Source: an uncultured Rhizobium sp. (GTDB lineage Bacteria > Pseudomonadota > Alphaproteobacteria > Rhizobiales > Rhizobiaceae). From it: DNA of 64,000 nucleotides. Below, piece after piece: positions 27,735 through 36,527 of this stretch. Made by a program: the position numbers and the translations under genes. The notes under the pieces were generated by a model. The model was not told the origin of the DNA, did not search any database, and worked only from the letters and a program-made list of their open reading frames with translations. Every line of letters starts with the position of its first letter. Position 1 is the stretch's first letter. Where the stretch lies: assembly GCA_945952315.1 (NCBI GenBank), contig CAMFIE010000004.1:149718-213717 (forward strand), given 5' to 3'.

Positions 27735-28604
27735 ATGGCGAAGGTGGCATTCATTGGTCTTGGTGTGATGGGCTATCCGATGGCGGCCCATCTGAAACAC
27801 AAGGGCGGCCATGATGTTACAGTCTATAACCGCACAACCGCCAAGGCAGAGCGCTGGGTGGCCGAGCATGCGGGCCAGCACAAGCTGACCCCGGCAGAGG
27901 CCGCCCGCGATGCGGATTTCGTCTTCACCATGGTGGGCAACGACGATGACCTGCGCTCGGTAACGCTCGGTGAAAACGGCGTGCTCGCGACCATGAAGCC
28001 CGGCGCAATCCTGATCGACAACACCACCGCTTCCGCCGAAGTCGCGCGCGAGCTTGAAGCCGCCTGCAAGGCAAAGGGTCTGGGCTTCATCGATGCCCCG
28101 GTTTCCGGCGGTCAGGCAGGGGCGGAAAACGGCGTTCTCACGGTCATGTGCGGTGGCGAAGAGGCAACCTTCGAAAAGGCGCGGCCGGTCATCGATGCCT
28201 ATGCCCGCATGGTCGGCCTGATGGGTCTGGCCGGTGCCGGCCAGCTCACCAAGATGATCAACCAGATCTGCATTGCCGGACTGGTTCAGGGGCTGGCCGA
28301 AGGCATCCATTTCGGCAAGCGTGCAGGCCTCGATATCGAGAAGGTGGTGGACGTCATCTCCAAGGGGGCTGCCGGTTCCTGGCAGATGGAAAACCGCCAC
28401 AAGACCATGAATATCGGCAAATATGATTTCGGCTTCGCGATCGACTGGATGCGCAAGGATCTGGATATCGTGCTGACCGAAGCCCGCCGCAATGGCGCGA
28501 AGCTGCCGGTCACCGCGCTGGTCGACCAGTTCTATGCGGATGTGCAGGCCATGGGCGGCAATCGCTGGGATACGTCGTCGCTGCTTGCCCGTCTGGAAAA
28601 ATGA
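27735..28604 (+). CDS. NAD(P)-dependent beta-hydroxyacid dehydrogenase (3-hydroxyisobutyrate dehydrogenase family)
   Basis: A 289-residue oxidoreductase of the family that contains 3-hydroxyisobutyrate dehydrogenase, tartronate semialdehyde reductase and GLYR. The Rossmann motif is FIGLGVMGYPMAAHL; the substrate signature is FIDAPVSGGQAGAENG; the catalytic Lys lies in GAGQLTKMINQICIAG. The exact acid is not decidable from sequence. ATG 27735 has GAGGAG eight bases upstream. It overlaps the AlkD gene by four bases (ATGA). Confidence 0.92.
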   Translation: MAKVAFIGLGVMGYPMAAHLKHKGGHDVTVYNRTTAKAERWVAEHAGQHKLTPAEAARDADFVFTMVGNDDDLRSVTLGENGVLATMKPGAILIDNTTASAEVARELEAACKAKGLGFIDAPVSGGQAGAENGVLTVMCGGEEATFEKARPVIDAYARMVGLMGLAGAGQLTKMINQICIAGLVQGLAEGIHFGKRAGLDIEKVVDVISKGAAGSWQMENRHKTMNIGKYDFGFAIDWMRKDLDIVLTEARRNGAKLPVTALVDQFYADVQAMGGNRWDTSSLLARLEK

Positions 28605-29299
28605 TGCTGTCCTCCTCCTCGAGCGCTGAACAGATCATCGCGCATCTGCAATCGATGCGTTCGCAGGAGAATATCGCGGGCATGGCCCGGTTCGGGATTG
28701 TGACGGACCATGCGCTCGGCATTTCCAACGCGGAGCTGCGCAAGATCGCGCGCTTGGTGCGCCGCAATCACGAGCGGGCCCTGGCACTTTTCGAAAGCGG
28801 CATCCGCGAGGCCCGGCTTCTCGCCGCCTATACGGAAGAGCCGAAAAAGATCAGTGCCGATCAGGCCCGTCGATATGCCCATCAGTTCCAGTCGTGGGAA
28901 ATGGTCGATGGCTGGGCCGATGTGCTGGCCAGCGCCGGACATGGCCCGCTTCTGATCCCGGAATTTGCCGCCGATGAGCGCGAGTTCGTGCGTCGCATGG
29001 GCTTTTCGATGATCGCCTGGTCCGCCGTCCATCTGAAGAAGGACCCTGACGAGCGCTTTGTCGCCCTCCTGCCGCTGATCGAGGAACATGCGGGCGATCC
29101 GCGCAATTTCGTGAAGAAGGCGGTCAACTGGGCGCTCCGGCAGATCGGAAAACGCAGTGCCGCCTGCCATGGTCCTGCCCTTGCGCTGTCCGAACGGCTT
29201 TCCACTTCGCCGGACAAGACCGCCCGCTGGATCGGCAAGGATGCCGTGCGGGAACTGAAAGGCCGGATTGCCATGAAGAGGGTCGGACTGGAGGACTGA
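28601..29299 (+). CDS. DNA alkylation repair protein, AlkD family
   Basis: HEAT-repeat DNA glycosylase removing bulky or cationic alkylated bases. The 232-residue helical protein has the segment FQSWEMVDGWADVL containing Trp and Asp, and VNWALRQIGKRS containing the Arg, which match the DNA-lesion-facing Trp-Asp-Arg set of AlkD. Two adjacent ATG codons (28601 and 28604) compete as the start; the first gives coupling with the preceding dehydrogenase. No link between the two functions is obvious. Confidence 0.9.
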   Translation: MMLSSSSSAEQIIAHLQSMRSQENIAGMARFGIVTDHALGISNAELRKIARLVRRNHERALALFESGIREARLLAAYTEEPKKISADQARRYAHQFQSWEMVDGWADVLASAGHGPLLIPEFAADEREFVRRMGFSMIAWSAVHLKKDPDERFVALLPLIEEHAGDPRNFVKKAVNWALRQIGKRSAACHGPALALSERLSTSPDKTARWIGKDAVRELKGRIAMKRVGLED

Positions 29300-29309
29300 T
29301 CCGGCCCCT

Positions 29310-30047
29310 TTACCAGAGGAGCAGCAGGCTCCGGTAACCCATGATCAGCGACAGGCCCATCAGGATGGCGATCACGCCCTTGCGGGCGGCGCGCTCATCC
29401 AGCTTGCCGACCAGTCGCGCCCCGATATAGACACCGACCACCAGTGCAGGCAGTGCTAGCACCGTGAGTGTCAGGCTTTCGCGATTATACATGCCGAAAC
29501 CGAACAGCGAAATCAGACCGGCGATATCCATCGCCAGAAACGAGGCAACGATGGAGGCACGGCCCGCATCGAGCGCCAGTGGCGAGCCGAGGAAAAAGAT
29601 GATGATCGGCGGCCCGCCGATGCCGAAGGCACCGTTCAAAAGCCCGGCAGCCGCCCCTGTCGCCGCCGTCTCCGCCGGCCGTGGCATGCGCTTGAGCTGA
29701 TAGCCGGTGGCCAAAACCGCAGCCGCCGCAAAGGTGATCACCGCGAGCGCCAGCTTCATCGGCTCGGCTGGAACATTGGCAAGCACATAGACCCCGAATG
29801 GCGTGGCAATGACAGAAGCGACAACAATGATGATGATCGACTGCCAGTGCACCGTCTTCCAGATCGATGGCAGAAGATGAATGCCCGCAATCACTTCAAG
29901 GATCAGAACGGCCGGAACAACCGTCATGGGCGGCAGAACGAAAGAGACGGAAATCACCACCAGCGCGGCAAAGGCAAAACCGGAAAACCCGCGCACGATA
30001 GCCGCGAGAAACACGCAGATGAACGCATAGACATAAGCAAACGACAT
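29310..30047 (-). CDS. TauE/SafE family membrane transporter
   Basis: A 245-residue inner-membrane protein of about seven or eight TM helices in two repeats, each with the family pattern (AAIVRGFSGFAFAALVV near residue 15 and LLNGAFGIGGPPIIIFFLG near residue 137). The family exports or imports sulfonates, sulfite or other small anions; the substrate cannot be named. ATG 30047 is chosen, but GTG 30074 and TTG 30083 are in frame. It converges with the AlkD gene, only ten bases apart. Confidence 0.88.
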   Translation of the reverse strand: MSFAYVYAFICVFLAAIVRGFSGFAFAALVVISVSFVLPPMTVVPAVLILEVIAGIHLLPSIWKTVHWQSIIIIVVASVIATPFGVYVLANVPAEPMKLALAVITFAAAAVLATGYQLKRMPRPAETAATGAAAGLLNGAFGIGGPPIIIFFLGSPLALDAGRASIVASFLAMDIAGLISLFGFGMYNRESLTLTVLALPALVVGVYIGARLVGKLDERAARKGVIAILMGLSLIMGYRSLLLLW

Positions 30048-30178
30048 GAAGGCCCGCCCGTTTGGAATTACCACCCGGACCAAAGCCTACGCCGAACGCG
30101 GGCGCAAAGGCACCCGAAATTTCACGCTATGCACGGTTAGAACAACGCGGGAGGGCGAAAGCCTTCGAGGCCATAACC

Positions 30179-30667
30179 TCAATCGTCGCCGGACTTGACG
30201 TTGTCGATGCCCATATAATCGAGTGGGAGTTCGGTCGTATACTTGATCTGCTCCATCGCAAAGGCAGAGGAGACGTCGCGAATTTCGATGCGGGCGATCA
30301 GGCGCTTGTAGAAGGCATCATAGGCGGCAATATCCGGCACGACCACGCGCAGCAGATAATCCACATCGCCACTCATGCGGTAGAATTCCACCACTTCCGG
30401 AAACTCGACCACCACTTCGGAAAAGCGCTTCAGCCATTCGATCGAGTGGCTGTTAGTGCGGATCGACACGAAAACCGTGACCTTGGTGTTGACCTTGGCA
30501 GGATCAAGCAGGGCAACACGACGGCGGATCACGCCGTCTTCTTCCATCTTCTGGATGCGCCGCCAGCAGGGTGTCGTGGAAAGACCAACCTTCTTTGCCA
30601 GATCAGCCACGGCCAATGTGGAGTCTTCCTGCAAGAGCCGCAAGATTTTCCGGTCCAGACGATCCAT
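30179..30667 (-). CDS. Lrp/AsnC family transcriptional regulator
   Basis: A 162-residue regulator. The N-terminal winged helix-turn-helix is MDRLDRKILRLLQEDSTLAV followed by LAKKVGLSTTPCWRRIQKME (about residues 1-45); the C-terminal RAM domain (about 65-150) binds an amino acid effector (MSGDVDYLLRVVVPD). Targets are unknown: neither neighbour is an obvious amino acid gene. The 163 bases upstream are AT-rich and likely contain its promoter. Confidence 0.94.
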   Translation of the reverse strand: MDRLDRKILRLLQEDSTLAVADLAKKVGLSTTPCWRRIQKMEEDGVIRRRVALLDPAKVNTKVTVFVSIRTNSHSIEWLKRFSEVVVEFPEVVEFYRMSGDVDYLLRVVVPDIAAYDAFYKRLIARIEIRDVSSAFAMEQIKYTTELPLDYMGIDNVKSGDD

Positions 30668-30831
30668 GCCCTACCCTTTCAATGATCCGATTTGCGCCCT
30701 GCTCTAGCACATGTTGCGCAACCATAAAGAGCGCATCTAAACTAAGGAAGAAAATTTCCGCGGCCATTTTAGGGCCATTCACATTTTTTATCCTGATTTC
30801 GGGAAAATCGTAGAATAATTATACAATCGCC

Positions 30832-31461
30832 TTACAAGATGAGCGCGGCGACGCGCGAACGCAACTCAGGCAATACATCCTCTTCAAACCAGGGGTTGCG
30901 GCGCAGCCATCCGGTATTGCGCCAGCTCGGATGCGGCAGCGCGAAAAGCGGCGGCCCCTTCGGTGGATGAAGCAGGCTACGCCAGTTGCGCACGTTCTCG
31001 TTCACCCCCGCGGAAGAAAGCCCTGCCCGGGCAAAATGCCATTTCTGCGCATAGCCTCCGATGGTGAGGATCAGCTGAATGTTCGGTAGGGCATCGATGA
31101 TTTCCTCCCGCCAATAGGGGGCGCATTCGCGACGCGGCGGCAGATCGCCTCCCGTTGCATCATAGCCCGGAAAACAAAAGCCCATGGGCACGATGGCAAA
31201 GCGGGCCGGATCATAAAAGGCCTCGCGCGAAACACCCAGCCAGTCGCGCAGCCGATCACCGGATGCATCGTTGAACGGCAGTCCCGACTGATGCACGCGC
31301 ATGCCCGGCGCCTGACTCGCGATCAGGATCGGCGCGGTTTCGGAAAAGACCGCAACCGGGCGCGGCTCATGGGGCAATTGCCGCGCCATGCCCCCTGCCG
31401 GATTGTCCCGGCACAGGCGACAGGCACGCAATCGTTCCGCCAGCCGCGCGAGATCTGCCAT
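30832..31461 (-). CDS. Uracil-DNA glycosylase superfamily protein
   Basis: A 209-residue protein of the UDG fold. Motif 1 is ASQAPGMRVHQSGLPFNDASGDRLR (near residues 49-72), and motif 2 is LPHPSWRNTGW near residue 184. The N-terminal CRLC (14-17) and later Cys residues recall iron-sulfur family 4/5 enzymes, but the spacing is not standard, so cluster binding is uncertain. Its ATG lies two bases after the GST stop, so it is probably cotranscribed with and downstream of that gene. Confidence 0.85.
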   Translation of the reverse strand: MADLARLAERLRACRLCRDNPAGGMARQLPHEPRPVAVFSETAPILIASQAPGMRVHQSGLPFNDASGDRLRDWLGVSREAFYDPARFAIVPMGFCFPGYDATGGDLPPRRECAPYWREEIIDALPNIQLILTIGGYAQKWHFARAGLSSAGVNENVRNWRSLLHPPKGPPLFALPHPSWRNTGWLRRNPWFEEDVLPELRSRVAALIL

Positions 31462-31462
31462 G

Positions 31463-32083
31463 TCAGGCCTTTTCCGCCTTCATGGCCGGTCGTTCGGAAA
31501 CGCTGGCATACCAGCGCTGAACATGGGTGAGCCCTTCCGGCATCGCGATCTTGGCGGGCTTCATGAAACCGACAGTGATATAGGCGGTGATATCGGCAAC
31601 CGAGAAATGCGCGCCTGCGATATAGGGACGATCCGCAAGCGCGTCATTCAGCAGCACCAGGAATTCCTGCGCCTTCGGCCGGTTGATTTCGCCCCATTCG
31701 GGCATTTGCGGCACCTCCCAATCCTTCATCGCGGGATGCGTGTGACGGAAGGCGAAGGCAACCGGCAGGAAGAAGTTGAGCTCCACCCGGCGCTGCCACA
31801 TCTCCACCTGTGCTCGCTCCAGCGCCCCTGTGCCGAAAAGCGGTGGCTCGGGATAAAGTTCCTCGAAATAACGGCAGATCGCAATGGTCTCGGTGAGGAT
31901 CGTGCCGTCATCGAGCTCAAGAATGGGCAGGCGCTGCAGCGGATTCTTGGTGCTGAGCAGATCGGACTTGTGCTCCTTCTGCCCCATGTCAACCGGCACC
32001 ATCTCCACCGCAATGCCCTTTTCGGCGAGATAGAGCGTGACGCGGCGTGGATTGGGCGCTCGGCCCCCGTCATAGAGTTTCAT
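31463..32083 (-). CDS. Glutathione S-transferase family protein
   Basis: A 206-residue GST: a thioredoxin-fold domain (MKLYDGGRAPNPRRVTLYLAEKG to about 80, with the glutathione-binding LQRLPILELDDG and LTETIAICRYFEELYP) and a helical C-terminal domain from about 90 to 200 with FSVADITAYI. Substrate unknown. Ribosome-site region GGGAAGGAATGACCGC lies before ATG 32083. Followed after one base by the UDG-family gene. Confidence 0.92.
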   Translation of the reverse strand: MKLYDGGRAPNPRRVTLYLAEKGIAVEMVPVDMGQKEHKSDLLSTKNPLQRLPILELDDGTILTETIAICRYFEELYPEPPLFGTGALERAQVEMWQRRVELNFFLPVAFAFRHTHPAMKDWEVPQMPEWGEINRPKAQEFLVLLNDALADRPYIAGAHFSVADITAYITVGFMKPAKIAMPEGLTHVQRWYASVSERPAMKAEKA

Positions 32084-32100
32084 GCGGTCATTCCTTCCCT

Positions 32101-32655
32101 TTATCTGATGGATCGAAAAAGCCAGTCCAGCCAGCCGGAACCGGATTGCTCAGTCTTATGGCTCTTGCGCCATGCACCGGGCTCGGCAAATGGCCCGGAC
32201 CACACGCCGAGGCGCGCCGCCTTGGCCGCCCGCTCCTCCTTCTTATATGCACCGTAGCTTAAGGCATGGCCAGAGCGTACCATTTCCGCAGCGATATCCA
32301 CCGTTTCACGGGTACAGGTTGCAAGCAGGCGTTGATACTTGTCCCGTCCCCGGACGTGGCAGAGCACGGGACCATCCGTCAGGGAAACCAGCGCCTGCCG
32401 TGCCGCGATGCCACAGGGCCAGAGATCCGGCGGCGTGCCGCAGCTTTGAGAAAGCTCCGGCGCATCCATGCCCTTCAGCCGCAATCGCTCGCTTCCCTTC
32501 ATTAACGTATCGCCATCCACCACGCCGAAAGGCCCGCTCAGATTGCGGTCCTCCACAACCTTCAAATGCGGCTTCGCAATGATGGCTACAGCCAGAAAAA
32601 ACAGCATTATCAACAAATTGGACCATAAATTGCGCGAACGCCCTATCCACCTCAT
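32101..32655 (-). CDS. Thermonuclease (SNase) family protein with N-terminal anchor
   Basis: A 184-residue protein with one hydrophobic N-terminal segment (LLIMLFFLAVAIIA, about 14-28) and an OB-fold staphylococcal nuclease-like domain. Catalytic-type residues are visible in GVVDGDTL (Asp), RLRLKGMDAPELSQ (Arg and Asp) and RDKYQRLLATC (second Arg). Cys pairs in SCGTPPDLWPCG suggest a periplasmic disulfide. Many such alphaproteobacterial proteins have no proven nuclease activity. It lies 17 bases upstream of the GST gene start. Confidence 0.88.
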   Translation of the reverse strand: MRWIGRSRNLWSNLLIMLFFLAVAIIAKPHLKVVEDRNLSGPFGVVDGDTLMKGSERLRLKGMDAPELSQSCGTPPDLWPCGIAARQALVSLTDGPVLCHVRGRDKYQRLLATCTRETVDIAAEMVRSGHALSYGAYKKEERAAKAARLGVWSGPFAEPGAWRKSHKTEQSGSGWLDWLFRSIR

Positions 32656-32778
32656 GAAGGTTTTTCCCGGCGCACTCTGGCGCTAATGAAATTGGCAAAC
32701 AAAGTGTTGCGCGCAGCAACTTCTTAAGGATTGGTCATTATTGTGTAGCTTGATTTCAAGTAACCAGTCCACAGTTTG

Positions 32779-34317
32779 ATGCAGCAGTCACCCGTCAGCA
32801 CATCTACAGACAAGATCATTGTCGACAAATCACGCGGCCATCGCAACCGTGCGGTGAATCGCGCGGTGAAGGCGACCCGTGAGCGGCTGCAGCATGGTGA
32901 AGTGGGCGGCAGCGCTTTCGACCGCGAGTTGATGGTGATGCATCTGACGACGGCGCTGCAAAGTGCCTCGATCACGCCTTACCTGATCATCGCCATCACC
33001 TTTGTCGGCACCTACATCAACAATGATCTGCGGCTCGGAGCCTGGGCACTGGTAACCCTGGTGCTGCACGCGATCAACACGCTTCTCTCCCGCACGGCGC
33101 TGCGCCAGCAGATCACGCCCGAGAATGCCGAACGCTGGAAGAACTTCCTTCTGGCAGGGCAATTCGCTATCGGGCTTGGCTGGGCCTATTTCAGCATGCA
33201 GAGCTGCGGCAACTGCACCGAAAACAGCTATGCGCTGTTCAAGGGCGCGGTGCTTCTGATCCTGCTTTCGTTCACCGCACTTTCCACCTTCATGCTGCGC
33301 CGCTCGGTGGCCGTCACATTCGCACCGGTGGTCATCCTGCTGTCGATCAAGAGCGTCCTCAGCCGCAATCCCTATGATCTCGGCTTGCTCGGCATGCTGT
33401 GCACGGCCCTGCTGTTTTTCATCATCGTGACCGACCGCATGTATCTCTCCAACATCAAGCTTTTGTCCTTCCAGTCGGAAAAGGACGATCTGATTGCGGA
33501 ACTGGAAACGGCGAAGTCGATGTCGGATGAGGCAAGGCGACGGGCGGAAGAGGCCAATCTGGCCAAGTCCCGCTTCCTCGCATCCATGTCGCATGAATTG
33601 CGCACGCCATTGAATGCCATTCTGGGCTTTTCGGAAGTGATCGCCACGGAAGTGATGGGGCCGCTGAACAATGCGACCTACAAGGAATATGTCACGGACA
33701 TTCACCGGTCCGGGCAGCATCTCCTGAACCTGATCAACGAAATCCTCGATCTGTCGCGCATCGAGGCAGGCCGCTATGAACTGAACGAGGAATCGATCTC
33801 GTTGCTCGATATTGCCGAAGATTGCATCGGCATGGTGCAGCTGCGCGCGCGGGCGAAGAACATTACCATATCCGAAACCTTCGAAGCCGCCCTTCCCGGC
33901 ATCTGGGCGGATGAAAAGAGCATTCGTCAGGTGGTGCTGAACCTTTTGTCCAACGCCGTGAAATTCACACCGCAGGGCGGGGAAATTCAGGTGAAGGTCG
34001 GTTGGACCTCCACCGGCGGGCAGTATGTCGCCATCAAGGACAATGGACCCGGCATTCCGGAAGACGAAATTCCTGTGGTGCTCTCCGCCTTCGGGCAGGG
34101 ATCGATTGCCATCAAGAGCGCCGAACAGGGCACCGGCCTCGGCCTGCCCATCGTGCAGGCGATCATGGCCAAGCATGACGGCCAGTTCATTCTGAAATCC
34201 AAACTCCGCGAGGGCACGGAAGTGATCGCGATTGTTCCGGCCAAGCGCGTGCTGCAATCGGTTCCGGCGGTCGAGGAAGCCCATGCCGTGGAACGCAAGA
34301 AAAAGAGCTTTGCCTGA
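32779..34317 (+). CDS. Six-TM sensor histidine kinase (PleC/DivJ/PdhS-type HisKA)
   Basis: A 512-residue membrane kinase. Six hydrophobic segments span about residues 60-230, then a short coiled coil (DDLIAELETAKSMSDEARRR). The dimerisation domain has the phosphoacceptor His in MSHELRTPLNAILGFSE, a sequence shared by alphaproteobacterial PleC, DivJ and PdhS kinases that act on DivK or PleD. The ATPase domain has VVLNLLSNAVKFTP (N box), IKDNGPGIPEDE (G1) and GTGLGLPIVQ (G2). No response regulator is adjacent. ATG 32779 follows a TTG in frame at 32776. Confidence 0.92.
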   Translation: MQQSPVSTSTDKIIVDKSRGHRNRAVNRAVKATRERLQHGEVGGSAFDRELMVMHLTTALQSASITPYLIIAITFVGTYINNDLRLGAWALVTLVLHAINTLLSRTALRQQITPENAERWKNFLLAGQFAIGLGWAYFSMQSCGNCTENSYALFKGAVLLILLSFTALSTFMLRRSVAVTFAPVVILLSIKSVLSRNPYDLGLLGMLCTALLFFIIVTDRMYLSNIKLLSFQSEKDDLIAELETAKSMSDEARRRAEEANLAKSRFLASMSHELRTPLNAILGFSEVIATEVMGPLNNATYKEYVTDIHRSGQHLLNLINEILDLSRIEAGRYELNEESISLLDIAEDCIGMVQLRARAKNITISETFEAALPGIWADEKSIRQVVLNLLSNAVKFTPQGGEIQVKVGWTSTGGQYVAIKDNGPGIPEDEIPVVLSAFGQGSIAIKSAEQGTGLGLPIVQAIMAKHDGQFILKSKLREGTEVIAIVPAKRVLQSVPAVEEAHAVERKKKSFA

Positions 34318-34340
34318 ACCTCCAGTCTGGCAACCCATGA

Positions 34341-34376
34341 AAAAGGCCGGTCCCATGATGAGGACCGGCCTTTTTT
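34341..34376. terminator. Terminator after the histidine kinase gene
   Basis: A perfect 13-bp stem (aaaaggccggtcc / ggaccggcctttt), loop of eight bases and further T residues; also faces the convergent dgkA gene. Confidence 0.85.
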
Positions 34377-34397
34377 CATATCCCGCTCGTGAAGCCC

Positions 34398-34775
34398 TTA
34401 TCCGAGCCAGAGAACGTAAAGCGTATAGGCAACATTCGCGCCGTTGATGATAATCAGGCACATGCAGGCAAAGGAGCCGAGATCCTTCGCGTGTTTTGCA
34501 GCCAGCGAATAGCCGGGTGACACGTGATCCACGATTTCCTCGATCGCCGTATTGATGGCCTCAAACGCAAAAAGCAGAAGCATGAGCGCGACAAAGGTCA
34601 CGTAATGGACGAGACTTGCGCCCGATATCCCATAGGCAACCACTCCAAGAACGAAGGCGAAAGCCTCCTGTCGAAAGGCCGCCTCACCCAGCAGGCGGGT
34701 AAATCCGCCCCAGGAATAGGTGGCGGCGGCAATGAAATGCTTCACGCCCGTTTTCTTTTCAAAAACCTCGCTCAT
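34398..34775 (-). CDS. dgkA: Diacylglycerol kinase
   Basis: Small three-helix inner-membrane kinase turning diacylglycerol into phosphatidic acid. The 125-residue protein has the signature [20 protein letters not shown] and [12 protein letters not shown] near residues 70-105. It overlaps the end of the phosphoethanolamine transferase gene by four bases (ATGA). That enzyme releases diacylglycerol from phosphatidylethanolamine, so the coupled kinase plausibly recycles its by-product. Confidence 0.96.
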   Translation of the reverse strand: MSEVFEKKTGVKHFIAAATYSWGGFTRLLGEAAFRQEAFAFVLGVVAYGISGASLVHYVTFVALMLLLFAFEAINTAIEEIVDHVSPGYSLAAKHAKDLGSFACMCLIIINGANVAYTLYVLWLG

Positions 34776-36403
34776 GAATTCCCCTTGAGACGGCAGGAAC
34801 GGAAGATATCCAGCCCCGCATCATAAACCGACGTCTCCACATTCATCATGCCGAGCGCCGTGTGGAAGAGATTGTCATGGGAATAGGCATTTGCGGGCAG
34901 TTTCGCAAGGCAGGCGCGGTCCAGCCCTGTCAGCGCGCTGTAAGAGGGCGAGAACCAGCTGATCATCGGCACATGCGTCTGCTGCTCCGGCGCGAAGTTA
35001 TAGGGCGCGCCATGCAGGTAAATCCCGTTTTCCCCGAGCGACTCCCCATGGTCAGACACATAGAGCAGCGCACTGGAAACAGCGCTATCCTGTTCTGCCA
35101 GCAGCTTGATGACCTTGGCCAGAAAGTCATCGGTTGCGAGGATCGAATTGTCATAGGCGTTGCGCACCTCCTCGAGGCTGCATTTCGGCAGATCCGTGCT
35201 GCGGCAATCGGGCTTGAAGGTCGCGAGATCCGCGCCATAGCGGCGGAAATATGCCGGTCCGTGGCTGCCGATCTGGTGCAGCACGATCACCTTGCTTTCC
35301 TTCGTCTTCTGCAGCTCCTCCCGCAGGGGCTGCAGGAAGATTTCATCGCGACACTCATTGTCCGGGCAGAGTGCCGGGTCCTTGCTGTCCATCAGCGGCA
35401 CGTAGAAGACGCGGTCCGCCACCCCCTTGCTGCCTGTATTATTATCATACCAGACAGAGGGAATGCCGGCATAACGGAACACATCGAGCAGACCTTCGAA
35501 GGCCTTGCCCTTGGCGTTGGAATAATCCTCCCGCCTGAACTGCGAGAACATGCACGGCAGCGACGTAGCCGTATCCGTGCCGCAGCTCGTCACATTCGGA
35601 AAATTCACGATGTCCAGCTTTTCCAGCTGCGGATTGGTCTTGCGCTCGTATCCGTTCAGGGAAAAATTCATGGCGCGCGCCGTCTCGCCGGCAACGATTA
35701 CGGTCACGACCGGACGAGGTGCGGCCGCAATCACCGGTCCCTTCTTCGCGTCCTGCCCGATGGGTGCGGCGACTACATTGGCCGTCGTGAAGCTCGAAAC
35801 GCCATAGTTCCAGGCGGCGGAAAGCGGGGCTGCCGGGTTCAGCGTCTGGGTCATCCGGTCATTGGCGCGGATGGTGACGATATAGGTGCCAAGATTGAGC
35901 CAGACCATCACGCCGGTGAGCGCCAGCATCGGCACGAGCAGCTTGAGATTGCCGATTGTCTTGCGGCCGAGGGTCTCGTGCCGGACCCGCACCCAGAACA
36001 GCAAGAGCACCGGCAGAACACCGTAAAGCGCGACATGGGTGAGATAGCGCCCGCTGATCAGCGCGCCCGCCTCGCGGGCGTTGGTGGTCATGGCACTGTC
36101 GATCATCTGTTCATTGATGATCGTGCCGAACGTGTCGGTGAAATAGGAGGCGACGGCGGAAACGAGGATCAGGAAAACCGCAAAGGGCTTGAAGGCATAT
36201 TTGACCGAAAAGCTGATGATCAGCGCGGTCAGAAGCAGCGAGACAGAAAGCCCGAAGGTGAGAAAACCGGCCGTGAAGCCGCCGAAGGCTTCATATGCCA
36301 TGGCCCAGAAGGTCCGGTTGCAAAGCGCCATGATCCAGAGCGCAACGAGCACGCTTGCGGTTCTGCTGCCGATCTCGGGACGCCGCGCCGTGAGCCAACC
36401 CAT
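34772..36403 (-). CDS. eptA: Phosphoethanolamine transferase, EptA family
   Basis: Inner-membrane enzyme adding phosphoethanolamine to lipid A or another envelope glycan, lowering negative charge. The 543-residue protein has five TM helices in the first 200 residues and a periplasmic sulfatase-fold domain with [18 protein letters not shown] (metal Glu), the nucleophile Thr in [15 protein letters not shown] near residue 280, and [18 protein letters not shown]. Paired Cys suggest disulfides. ATG 36403 has a perfect GGAGG site five bases upstream. Acceptor not determinable. Confidence 0.93.
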   Translation of the reverse strand: MGWLTARRPEIGSRTASVLVALWIMALCNRTFWAMAYEAFGGFTAGFLTFGLSVSLLLTALIISFSVKYAFKPFAVFLILVSAVASYFTDTFGTIINEQMIDSAMTTNAREAGALISGRYLTHVALYGVLPVLLLFWVRVRHETLGRKTIGNLKLLVPMLALTGVMVWLNLGTYIVTIRANDRMTQTLNPAAPLSAAWNYGVSSFTTANVVAAPIGQDAKKGPVIAAAPRPVVTVIVAGETARAMNFSLNGYERKTNPQLEKLDIVNFPNVTSCGTDTATSLPCMFSQFRREDYSNAKGKAFEGLLDVFRYAGIPSVWYDNNTGSKGVADRVFYVPLMDSKDPALCPDNECRDEIFLQPLREELQKTKESKVIVLHQIGSHGPAYFRRYGADLATFKPDCRSTDLPKCSLEEVRNAYDNSILATDDFLAKVIKLLAEQDSAVSSALLYVSDHGESLGENGIYLHGAPYNFAPEQQTHVPMISWFSPSYSALTGLDRACLAKLPANAYSHDNLFHTALGMMNVETSVYDAGLDIFRSCRLKGNS

Positions 36404-36527
36404 TCTTACCTCCACGCCACCAAAAAGATGCGGCCCTGCCCTTTTGGGGTGACCGCAGCTTTCAAAAATCCGAACGTGGTCTATCAGAAGGAATGAGGCC
36501 TATCTATGGCCTCGCCCCCAACCGGGC

